A stretch of DNA of 52,989 nucleotides from assembly GCA_020426325.1 (NCBI GenBank), contig JAGQQG010000040.1, positions 1 to 52,989 of the forward strand. The letters are read 5' to 3'. The notes beneath the pieces were generated by a model. That model saw only the letters and a list, made by a program, of their open reading frames with translations, did no database searches and had not been told where the DNA came from. Source of the stretch: Planctomycetaceae bacterium (GTDB lineage: Bacteria; Planctomycetota; Planctomycetia; Planctomycetales; Planctomycetaceae). Shown in pieces: positions 45,777-52,989 of the stretch (position 1 is the first letter of the stretch; each line of letters opens with the position of its first letter). A program made the position numbers and the translations under genes.

Positions 45777-47269
45777 GGCTGCACCTCGGTGGAATCGGCC
45801 GCTGTCTCTGTTTCCACTTCGCTGGATTGGTCCACGGGTGTTCGATCAGATAGTCCGTCAGCGTCCAGGACTGTGACTTCACTCTCATCCTCAGGCTGCC
45901 CAAGGTCTTCAACGCTCATGCCTTCTTCCACTGCTGCCAGGGGTGACGTAATCACGCGGTCTCCGGCCTGAAGCCCAGCAGGCTTGGCAATCAATAACAC
46001 GGAATTCCCCTCAAAACGTGCGACATCGACCGTCATCACATGCAGCGTCCCGTCTTGAACCACCCACACTTCATCATTCGGGCGGATAGCCGGGAGTGGG
46101 ACCTTCAACATGGGAACAGGAGACGCGACCGGAATGCGGACCTTGACGTACATCCCGCTAAACAGCGTCGGCGGGGCCACTCGTCCTGCGACACCGTTTC
46201 CTCCGACTCGGACTTTCGTCGGTTCGTCGACTCTTACGCGGCACGGAACTGTCCGCGTTGCGGGATCGAGCCCGGTGCCGTCGTAACGGGACAAAACGCC
46301 ATCCCACAGATATTCAACACCGCGAAAATCAAATGCCACTTCCACAGGCACATTCGGCAATTCGAGCTGTGACCCGAAGAGATCAAGATCGGAAGGGGTG
46401 TTGTCCGTGAGTTTCATGTTCCCGGCTTGCAGCCAGACCCAGTACAACTCCTCGACGCGAAGCTGACAGCTCACTTCCATTGTCGAAGAATCGTTTGTAC
46501 GAAAGAGTGGATCGCCGGCCTTGACATAATCACCTTCTTCGACCGAAACGGTGATGAGTGTCCCAGCGATGGGTGCGGTGACTTTCGTACGGTCGAGATC
46601 AACTTTCGCACGTTTGAGCTGCGTCTCTGACAGTTTCCTGGACGACTCCAGTGTGATCTTCCGCTGCTTGACAGCGGCCAACTGGTTCTGCAGAGTTCGC
46701 AGCGAGTTGCGAGCAGTCAACTCTTGCTTGCGTGCCGCGTCGAGCTGTGTATCAGTCGAGGCTCCGCGTGTCATCAGTTGTTTGACTCGGTTGAGGTTCT
46801 CCTTCTGAAGTTCCAGATCCTCTTTCGCCAGTTCGATCAACGACTCTGCGTTCTCGATCTCGATGTCTGCCTCTTTGAGGTTCGCATCGGCCTGTTCGAT
46901 CTGAACCTGCAGACGTTCCACCTCCAGCTGGAAATTCGTAGGATCGATCTGCAGCAGGTACTGGCCTTCTGAAACGTAGTGACCCGACCGGCATTGCTCG
47001 ACCTTTTCCACCACCTCGCCAGCGACCTGTGCAGCATGTGTCACCTGCCGATACGAGAGAGCAACGCCGTCGAGCTCGATGGTGAAACTCCCATCAGCTT
47101 GCTCGACCCCTGCAGACTCCACAGCAGCGACAACATTGTGATTGATCTCGCGTGGAGGTGTCTCCGGGCGTTGTCCAAACACCATGAAACCACCGATGCC
47201 GATCGCAACCATGGCCACGGGCGCGAGCACATGAAATGACTCGCCAAGGATGTTCCACAATCTGGTCAT
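45773..47269 (-). CDS. HlyD/AcrA-type membrane fusion protein
   Basis: Periplasmic adaptor of the RND pump, 498 residues. An N-terminal membrane segment (HVLAPVAMVAIGIGGFMVFG) precedes a first lipoyl half-motif (HAAQVAGEVVEKVEQCRSGHY), a long coiled-coil hairpin (about 110-215, VERLQVQIEQADANLKEADI onward), the second lipoyl half (VTAPIAGTLITVSVEEGDYV) and beta-barrel domains. The C-terminal tail is acidic. It lies 71 bases after the TetR gene and overlaps the pump gene by 4 bases. Confidence 0.93.
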   Translation of the reverse strand: MTRLWNILGESFHVLAPVAMVAIGIGGFMVFGQRPETPPREINHNVVAAVESAGVEQADGSFTIELDGVALSYRQVTHAAQVAGEVVEKVEQCRSGHYVSEGQYLLQIDPTNFQLEVERLQVQIEQADANLKEADIEIENAESLIELAKEDLELQKENLNRVKQLMTRGASTDTQLDAARKQELTARNSLRTLQNQLAAVKQRKITLESSRKLSETQLKRAKVDLDRTKVTAPIAGTLITVSVEEGDYVKAGDPLFRTNDSSTMEVSCQLRVEELYWVWLQAGNMKLTDNTPSDLDLFGSQLELPNVPVEVAFDFRGVEYLWDGVLSRYDGTGLDPATRTVPCRVRVDEPTKVRVGGNGVAGRVAPPTLFSGMYVKVRIPVASPVPMLKVPLPAIRPNDEVWVVQDGTLHVMTVDVARFEGNSVLLIAKPAGLQAGDRVITSPLAAVEEGMSVEDLGQPEDESEVTVLDADGLSDRTPVDQSSEVETETAADSTEVQP

Positions 47270-47340
47270 GAACTCTGCTTTGTCTCAATGTGCAACTTGA
47301 ATGATGTGCAATGACAGGAATTTGCGAGAGCTTCCGTTGA

Positions 47341-48018
47341 TCATGTCATTGCCGGAATCGGGGGCTTCACGTCCTGGGTTTCCAGCTCACTCTCCAAATC
47401 GACTTCCGACAGCCCATTGATGGCAGCAAGAGAGAACCGGGTGATGTGCTGCGCGAGACGCCCGACCGAGTAGGCCTCGTTCTGCCAGTCATCACCGATG
47501 AGAAACAGCACAAACTCATTGGCAAATCGATAGTGCAGACACTGCCCGACAATGCTGAAAGCAACCTGATGTCGGACATGATGTGTCGTTTCATCTGGCA
47601 GTAATTCGTCGAGGATGCCCATTAATTGGTCCCATTGTGGGCGAATGTACTCTTCCATCACTGGTTGGCATGCCTGCGTCGGCTGAAGCATCTCCCTCAT
47701 CAGTAACCGCGTTTCCCAGCCGATGTTCCCTTCGCCCAGGACTCGATTCAGAATCGTGCTGACGAAGATTTGCAGCTTGTGTGCCGGTTGGGCATCCGCC
47801 GGCCACGCAGCGGGTGGTACGCGTTGCAGACGCTGGCGATAGGCCAATTTTACGGTCTGAAGATAAAGCGTCTCTTTCCCGCCAAAATGGTAGTTCACAC
47901 TCGCCACGTTCACTTCCGCGGCTGCGCAGATCTCCCGCACCGTCGTCGCATCAAAGCCTTTTTCGGCAAAGATGGGTCCGGCAGCTTCTAGCATCCGCAC
48001 GCGCGTCTCATCAGCCAT
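47341..48018 (-). CDS. TetR/AcrR-family regulator (CerR/CecR-like)
   Basis: 225 residues from the ATG at 48018; GAGG seven bases upstream favours it over the ATG at 48024. The N-terminal HTH reads RMLEAAGPIFAEKGFDATTVREICAA, then VASVNYHFGGKETLY. The C-terminal ligand domain fits the DUF1956 type found in CerR/YbiH regulators of efflux genes. It heads a three-gene operon with the fusion protein and pump. An operator candidate overlaps its promoter, so it probably represses the whole operon until a toxic ligand binds. Confidence 0.92.
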   Translation of the reverse strand: MADETRVRMLEAAGPIFAEKGFDATTVREICAAAEVNVASVNYHFGGKETLYLQTVKLAYRQRLQRVPPAAWPADAQPAHKLQIFVSTILNRVLGEGNIGWETRLLMREMLQPTQACQPVMEEYIRPQWDQLMGILDELLPDETTHHVRHQVAFSIVGQCLHYRFANEFVLFLIGDDWQNEAYSVGRLAQHITRFSLAAINGLSEVDLESELETQDVKPPIPAMT

Positions 48019-48037
48019 TTCCATACCTCAGTGAATT

Positions 48038-48071
48038 CAAACAAGTGTATGAAACGCTTGTTTGGTGGCAA
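48038..48071 (-). promoter_or_regulatory. promoter and TetR operator of the efflux operon
   Basis: On the minus strand TTGCCA (48071-48066) and TACACT (48049-48044) are 16 bases apart, giving a -35/-10 pair. An inverted repeat with arms CAAACAAGTGT (48038-48048) and ACGCTTGTTTG (48054-48064) around five bases matches at 10 of 11 positions and covers the -10 and spacer. The repeat is 19 bases from the chosen start codon, an arrangement typical of autorepression by TetR-family proteins. Confidence 0.75.
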
Positions 48072-48242
48072 GTGGAATTTGGAAGAATGGCGAAGATAAG
48101 GGCAGTTTGCGGATGGATGCGCGCGATTGGTAGGTCAGCAAGGCCTCGTTCCATCCCTGCTGACCGAGTCAGCTCGGATGAACAATCCCTTGGCTGCTGT
48201 TATAACACAACTGTATTCAGCAGAATTGTTTAGGACCAGCTC

Positions 48243-49727
48243 ATGTCGCTTGCATTCGCTTTTCTGACGTTCACAATCCTCGGTGCGATTGACACGGAGC
48301 GACCGCCAAATGTCGTGTTCATTATGACCGACAATCATGGTCCCTGGACGCTCGGGTGTTACGGGAATCCGGACATCGAGACGCCCCACATCGACCGGCT
48401 GGCCGAACAGGGAATGCTGTTTACTCGTGCTTACGCCAACAATGCGGTCTGCTCACCCACAAGAGCAACCGTGCTGACCGGCCTGATGCCCTGTCAACAT
48501 GGCGTACACCGTTATCTCGGCGGTGGAGCCGCTCAAGTGGGACCGCAGGCTTACAACATGCTGGAGGAGTTTGACACGCTCCCGTCACTGCTCGTTGAGG
48601 CCGGTTATGTGGCGGGACTTAGCGGCAAGTGGCACCTCGGCGGCAACATGACTCCGCAAGAGGGCTTCACCTCGTGGATCACCAAGCCGCACGGACACTC
48701 ACTCGGATTCTACGATCAGGAGGTGATTGAGAACGGCGAGATCCGTAAGGAGCCGCAGTACCTCACCGATCTCTGGACCAATCACGCGATCAGGTTCATC
48801 CAGCAGAATCAGTCGCAGCCGTTCTTTCTGTTTCTGGCCTACAACGGTCCGTACGGTCTTGGTGGCGCGATGCGGGAGGAGATCCGCAATGCTTATCGCG
48901 ATACTTATTCAGACAGTGAGTTCCCCTCTTTTCCTCGCACAAAGCCCCAACCGTGGAATCACAATTACGGCGAGTGGATCGGCGATCTGCAGGTGATCCG
49001 CAAGTACGCTGCCGAAGTCAGTGGAATTGACGACGGCGTTGGACGCGTCATGCAGACCCTTGATGATTTTCACTTGGCCGACAACACACTCGTGGTCTTC
49101 ACCGCCGATCAGGGACTCGCCGGCGGTCACGCAGGCTATTGGGGGATGGGCGATCACACACGTCCGTTAACTGCCTTTGACTGGACGATGCATATCCCGC
49201 TGATCATGCGGCTGCCGGGACAGATCCAGGCCAATCAGCGACGAGACGAAATCGTCAGCAACTACGACCTGCTGCCGACGATCCTGTCACTTGTCGGACT
49301 CACCACGAAACCGTCGGGCGAACTCACTCTGCCCGGACGAGACTTCTCCTCCATGCTTCGAGGTGAACAGCTCAATTGGGAAAACATCCACTTCTATGAG
49401 TTTGAAAACGTGCGAGCCGTCCGGACGGATGAGTGGAAGTACATCGAACGCATTCATCAGTCGCCGAACGAGCTGTATCACCTGACGAACAACCCGGATG
49501 AGCATGACGACCTTTACGGCCAGCCAGAGCATGCGGAGATCATGCTTCTACTGCGACGACGACTGCACAAGTTCTTCGACGAACATGCAGACCCAAAGTG
49601 GGACCTTTGGCACGGCGGCAAGTCAAAAACAGACCTGATCACGGCCCCGTATTTCGGGATCACGAACCCGTACCATCCGTCAGGCAACCGACCCGATTCG
49701 CAGGTGGATCCTCGCCCTGCTCCGTGA
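48243..49727 (+). CDS. sulfatase
   Basis: Formylglycine-type sulfatase, 494 residues. A short hydrophobic N-terminus (MSLAFAFLTFTILGAI) may be a signal peptide, although it lacks the usual positive start. The metal site begins PNVVFIMTDNHGPW, where TDN replaces the common DD pair. The modification motif is CSPTRATVLTG with Cys70, and GLSGKWHLGG and FTADQGLAGGHAG follow. The ATG at 48243 has AGGA eight bases upstream. It is divergent from the TetR operon and 63 bases before a second sulfatase. Substrate unknown. Confidence 0.92.
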   Translation: MSLAFAFLTFTILGAIDTERPPNVVFIMTDNHGPWTLGCYGNPDIETPHIDRLAEQGMLFTRAYANNAVCSPTRATVLTGLMPCQHGVHRYLGGGAAQVGPQAYNMLEEFDTLPSLLVEAGYVAGLSGKWHLGGNMTPQEGFTSWITKPHGHSLGFYDQEVIENGEIRKEPQYLTDLWTNHAIRFIQQNQSQPFFLFLAYNGPYGLGGAMREEIRNAYRDTYSDSEFPSFPRTKPQPWNHNYGEWIGDLQVIRKYAAEVSGIDDGVGRVMQTLDDFHLADNTLVVFTADQGLAGGHAGYWGMGDHTRPLTAFDWTMHIPLIMRLPGQIQANQRRDEIVSNYDLLPTILSLVGLTTKPSGELTLPGRDFSSMLRGEQLNWENIHFYEFENVRAVRTDEWKYIERIHQSPNELYHLTNNPDEHDDLYGQPEHAEIMLLLRRRLHKFFDEHADPKWDLWHGGKSKTDLITAPYFGITNPYHPSGNRPDSQVDPRPAP

Positions 49728-49790
49728 GCAGGTGTTATCATCCGACTTCTTGCAATCCGTCTCCGACTCCATCTCTCGACGGGAGACCTC

Positions 49791-51218
49791 ATGAACATTC
49801 ACAAACTTGCTGTCATCCAACTGTCACTCCTTGCATTATTACTCTGCAGTTTGCTCTCAGAGTCCCTCAGGGCAGATGACTCAAAGCCGCCGAACATCGT
49901 CGTGTTTCTCGCGGACGATCTCGGTTGGGGCGATCTCGCCTGCTATGGCAATGACGTCATCAAGACGCCCCACCTTGATCAGTTTGCGACCGAGGGGGTT
50001 CGGTTCACGCAATGCTATTCCGCGTGCGGCGTCTGTTCTCCTTCGCGTTCGTCGATCCTGACGGGGCGCACTCCCTTCCGCAACGGCGTCTATCGCTGGG
50101 TGCCTGAGGCGCCCAAAGAGGGGAGTCATGTCTACCTGCGGACCAGTGAGATCACAATTCCCGAATTACTCAAAGAGCGAGGTTACGAGACGTGCCATGT
50201 CGGCAAGTGGCATCTCAATGGCGACTTCAATTCTCCCACTCAGCCTCAGCCGGACGCACATGGATACGACTACTGGTTCGCCACTCAGAACAACGCAGCC
50301 CCGACTCACAAGAACCCGGTAAACTTCGTGCGCAACGGCGAAGAGGTCGGCCCGCTGGAGGGATTCTCGGCTCCGCTTGTCGTCAAGGAGGCCATTCACT
50401 GGCTGCAGAATGAACACGCATCCGACAGGCCTTTCTTTCTCACCGTCTGGACCCACGAACCGCATCTGCCAATTGAATCCGATCCGCAGTACATGCAGCT
50501 GTATGCTGACCTGCCGATCGGCTTCCAGCAGCATCACGGCAACGTCACGCAGATGGACGCGGCCTTCGGCAGACTCATGGCAGCATTCGAAAAGATGCAA
50601 CTGACCGATGAGACAATTGTCCTCTTCACTGCTGACAACGGCCCGGAGGGAGACGGCCTCGGCGACCCGAAGAACCCCGGCTCACAGCGGGACCGCACGC
50701 GCGGTTCGACCGGCGGACTGCGCGGCCGCAAACGGGCCGACTTCGAGGGAGGCATTCGCGTGCCGGGCATCGTCCGCTGGCCCGGTCACATCAAGTCGGG
50801 AACGGTGAGCAACGTCCCGGTGATTGGCAGCGACATCTTTACAACAGTCTGTGACATCGTGAACATCCCGCTCCCGCAGGACCGTGTGATCGACGGAGCA
50901 AGCATGCTCCCCGCGTTCAACGGAGAATCGATCGAACGCCCCGTCCCCCTCTACTGGCGGACCCACATCTCCCCCAAAGACTGTCGCGTCGCCATCCGCA
51001 TCGACGACTGGAAAATCGTCGCCGACGAAACACTAACCAAGTTCCTTCTGTTTAACCTCCAGAACGACCCCGAAGAAACCACCGATGTCTCCACCGCCCA
51101 TCCGGAAATCTTCAACCGCATGCAACAAACCCTCCTCGACCTGGATCAACAAGTCCTCAGCGAAGGCCCCGACTGGTGGAAACAGGATTCAACCAGCGGC
51201 GTCGCCCACCTTAAGTGA
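49791..51218 (+). CDS. arylsulfatase A-like sulfatase
   Basis: 475 residues with a clear signal peptide (cleavage near ESLRA, residue 28). The metal site is PNIVVFLADDLGWGDLACYG with Asp42-Asp43, and the canonical modification motif is CSPSRSSILTG with Cys82. HVGKWHLNGDF, FLTVWTHEPHLPIE and LFTADNGPEGDG complete the fold. The ATG at 49791 has GGGAG six bases upstream. Tandem with the preceding sulfatase, and the two probably act on the same sulfated glycan. The mobile-DNA remnants begin soon after its stop. Confidence 0.94.
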   Translation: MNIHKLAVIQLSLLALLLCSLLSESLRADDSKPPNIVVFLADDLGWGDLACYGNDVIKTPHLDQFATEGVRFTQCYSACGVCSPSRSSILTGRTPFRNGVYRWVPEAPKEGSHVYLRTSEITIPELLKERGYETCHVGKWHLNGDFNSPTQPQPDAHGYDYWFATQNNAAPTHKNPVNFVRNGEEVGPLEGFSAPLVVKEAIHWLQNEHASDRPFFLTVWTHEPHLPIESDPQYMQLYADLPIGFQQHHGNVTQMDAAFGRLMAAFEKMQLTDETIVLFTADNGPEGDGLGDPKNPGSQRDRTRGSTGGLRGRKRADFEGGIRVPGIVRWPGHIKSGTVSNVPVIGSDIFTTVCDIVNIPLPQDRVIDGASMLPAFNGESIERPVPLYWRTHISPKDCRVAIRIDDWKIVADETLTKFLLFNLQNDPEETTDVSTAHPEIFNRMQQTLLDLDQQVLSEGPDWWKQDSTSGVAHLK

Positions 51219-51360
51219 CGAGACGCTTTCGTTGGATGTCGGTAAACCATTAAATTGCAGCACCTCCATAGATTCGACCGGAGAGCAGCGTGCACGCAGT
51301 TCGATCGACTTCTTACCGCAGGTCGCTTCCGGGCAAATTCGGATTCGGTACAAGTCTGTT

Positions 51361-51800
51361 GCCACGAAGCGGCTGCTGGAAGGTGTGCCGGAGTTGTTTG
51401 CTGATGTTCAGCGAAAGTCCTTGGAGGACGGCGTGGATGCTGAGCAGGAACGGTACGAGCAAACTGGCCACCCCAAGATGGCTGTGTGGCGTGTTTAGCC
51501 ATGAAGCAACGCGCGGGGAGTGGCTCAAAAAGAAGTCGTCAGTGCTGGACTGAGCCGGGAAGAGTTGCGGACACGGTTCGAACCGGATCAGCATGGATGG
51601 TCGTGGTCGTGCGCTGGACAACGTGTTCATCGAGCGGCTGTGGCGAAGTGTGAAGTACGAGGAGAGATACCTGCGCGAGTACCCTGACGGCTGGACCGCC
51701 GAGGAGAGTCTGGCCCGCTACTTCGAGTTTTATTGCGAGCAAAGAATCCAAGAGTCGCTGGGCTATCGCACGCCTGCAACTGTGCGCACGATCAAAGATT
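51361..51800 (+). mobile_element. degenerate, internally deleted IS3-family element
   Basis: Pieces of both transposase reading frames survive. An OrfA end (about 51361-51498: KRLLEGVPELFADVQ, then AEQERYEQTGHPKM) resembles the leucine-zipper region. A second piece reads EWLKKKS (51518-51538), then, after a frame change, AGLSREELRTRFEP, the OrfA/OrfB junction of this family. From 51584 the frame jumps to RISMDGRGRALDNVFIERLW, then RYFEFYCEQRIQESLGYRTP, the C-terminal part of the integrase core with its last catalytic Glu region. Most of the DDE domain is missing, so the element is dead. Terminal repeats were not identified. Confidence 0.75.
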
Positions 51801-51959
51801 CAAGCCGAGGAGGGCCCATCGTCGAAGATCATGACAAAGTGTCTCGGAGCACGGGCGGGGGCGTGTCAGAGTGAGTCGCTCCATCATCTCTCTCAGGCGG
51901 TCGGCGACGAGGCCCTTGGGGGGGTCTCTCCGACCGCTGAGTCCATACCACTATTCACC

Positions 51960-52243
51960 CCATCTCGCTGTCCAACGATTGGGGTCCACCCCAGACGCCA
52001 TTCAATCGCCAGCGATCGAAGATCTTGAAGACGGTTTCCGCAGAGGGGAATCTTTGGGAAGCATGCGCCAGTGACAACCACTGCGCAACACGTAGAAGAT
52101 CGAGTGAAGAGGTCGCGCAGCGGAAATATTACCGGCCGACCGCGGCCAATTCGTGAGGGGATCAGATACTGCAGGATCTGGCATCGTGCGTTCGTTAAAT
52201 CGCTGGGATCCTTCCCGCCACACGGCTTCAATTCGCGTTTCAT
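51960..52243 (-). mobile_element. frameshifted remnant of an IS5-family transposase
   Basis: Begins at an ATG at 52243 and reads KDPSDLTNARCQILQYLIP then GRGRPVIFPLRDLF. It shifts frame to SIFYVLRSGCHWRMLPKDS, and again to ETVFKIFDRWRLNGVWGG. In order these are the N-terminal motifs of IS5-family transposases (DUF4096-like domain before the DDE core). At least two frameshifts and loss of the DDE core make it a pseudogene. Nothing recognisable remains beyond about 51960 on this strand. Confidence 0.75.
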
Positions 52244-52464
52244 GAGTACAACTCTTTCCCTGAATGGTCTCCAAAACCAGAGCCGTACTCCTTGTTCCAC
52301 TCATTCGTCAATTAATTGACATGCTCTCAGAAGAAAGGTTGGGTCACTGAAGGTAAGTTGATCTCTTGTTCTGAAGAATTCTGCTGTCGCGAACGTGCGA
52401 TTCCAATGGTGCTGCGGACGAGGAAGACTCGCGCTGCGGTTGACGAAAGTTCCTTTTGAATAAG

Positions 52465-52551
52465 CGGAGAGGGAGGGATTCGAACCCTCGGTGAGCTTGC
52501 ACCCACACTGGTTTTCGAGACCAGCACATTCGGCCACTCTGTCACCTCTCC
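52465..52551 (-). tRNA. tRNA-Ser (anticodon CGA)
   Basis: 87 bases, 5' end at 52551. Acceptor GGAGAGG pairs with CCTCTCC, with discriminator G at 52465. The anticodon stem CTGGT/ACCAG has loop CTCGAAA, giving CGA, which reads UCG. The long variable arm (GGGTG-CAAG-CTCACC) is the class II feature of serine tRNA. The T arm is GAGGG-TTCGAAT-CCCTC. CCA is not encoded. A TAGAAT hexamer at 52566-52561 on the same strand sits about 10 bases upstream and is a likely -10. The gene is intact amid mobile-element debris. Confidence 0.96.
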
Positions 52552-52648
52552 AGAACTGTCATTCTAGGATATTTTTGACTCCTGCACACTGGAGCGTATT
52601 GTTGACGACAACCACTTCGACAACCGCAACGCTGAATAGGAGTGCAAC

Positions 52649-52989
52649 ATGGTCCCGACAACCGATAGACGACCCACGAAACCATACGCTGATTTTCCGC
52701 TGACGACTCATCGCAATAGTTAGTTCTGTAAGAAGATTCGAGGGACGATTCACCACTTCGGGGCCAACCCCGACGATGCACTGACGGAGTATCTCAGAGT
52801 CAAGGATCATCTTCAAGCTGGCGAACCACGTCCGCCACTCGACGAACCGGATGCCGTGACAGTGGACGAAGTCGTCAATCGGTATCTGGTCTGGAACCGG
52901 ACACGGCGCGACAAGAGACTCAAGGATGGCGAAGGTGGCATCTATCCAGAGCTGGTTTCAGAACCTGTGGGTGAGTGGACGGAATGGTC
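52649..52989 (+). pseudogene. tyrosine-type integrase, N-terminal part, amber-interrupted and cut by the window end
   Basis: The ATG at 52649 has AGGAG six bases upstream. The frame reads MVPTTDRRPTKPYADFPLTT then HRNS, a TAG stop (52721-52723), and continues FCKKIRGTIHHFGANPDDAL, EYLRVKDHLQAGEPRPP and VTVDEVVNRYLVWNR. This is the planctomycete phage-integrase N-terminus (arm and core-binding domains), in which a Gln codon normally stands where the TAG is; a CAG to TAG change explains it. The catalytic domain would lie beyond the window. It starts 98 bases from the 5' end of tRNA-Ser. It could be a decayed island integrase, or the frame could restart downstream. Confidence 0.7.

Overview
The window looks like chromosomal DNA of a planctomycete, probably order Planctomycetales. 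The evidence is the gene repertoire: three formylglycine-type sulfatases, a Tat-exported DUF1501 protein, a Tat-exported Gfo/Idh/MocA oxidoreductase, a Hanks-type kinase with a C-terminal membrane anchor, HEAT/TPR secreted proteins, and an integrase of the planctomycete type (KPYxDFPLxxHR... then CKKIRG). Gene density is high, operons are short, and GTG and TTG starts with good ribosome binding sites are common. All calls come from reading the sequence; no database search was possible.

Layout. 1-460: a possibly structured RNA segment closed by a strong terminator. 461-5119: a coiled-coil hypothetical protein, a sulfatase with HEAT repeats, and on the minus strand an ammonium transporter preceded by a textbook sigma-54 promoter and an upstream dyad. 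5531-8631: minus-strand molybdopterin oxidoreductase, purU and thrC. 8955-13197: protein kinase and a large secreted protein whose hydrolase domain has lost its nucleophile. 13211-16047: the ispA-dxs isoprenoid operon, in which ispA carries an in-frame palindromic insert. 16270-22587: arginine decarboxylase, a PhyH dioxygenase followed at once by a HEAT/TPR protein, and a PduO-type cobalamin adenosyltransferase, closed by a terminator. 22682-30261: a thioester-reductase-like SDR, a PilZ protein, a lipoprotein with a second C-terminal membrane anchor, an alkyltransferase-like protein, small hypothetical proteins, a TPR protein and a classical SDR.

30476-42362: a membrane GT2 glycosyltransferase; a gap of about 760 bases holding a strong candidate structured RNA with its own terminator; Gfo/Idh/MocA, FAD oxidoreductase and DUF493 genes; a DUF3887-like secreted protein; DUF1501; and a small envelope-polysaccharide group (polysaccharide deacetylase, GT2, CelD-like acetyltransferase). 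42387-48018: a minus-strand efflux operon, TetR regulator then membrane fusion protein then RND pump, with a near-perfect operator overlapping the promoter of the regulator. 48243-51218: two tandem sulfatases.

51219-52989 is a decayed mobile-DNA zone: an internally deleted IS3-family remnant, a frameshifted IS5-family remnant, an intact tRNA-Ser(CGA), and the start of an integrase gene interrupted by an amber codon.

The most notable items are the structured RNA at about 31843-32137, the sigma-54 control region of amt, the palindromic insert in ispA, and the self-regulating efflux operon.
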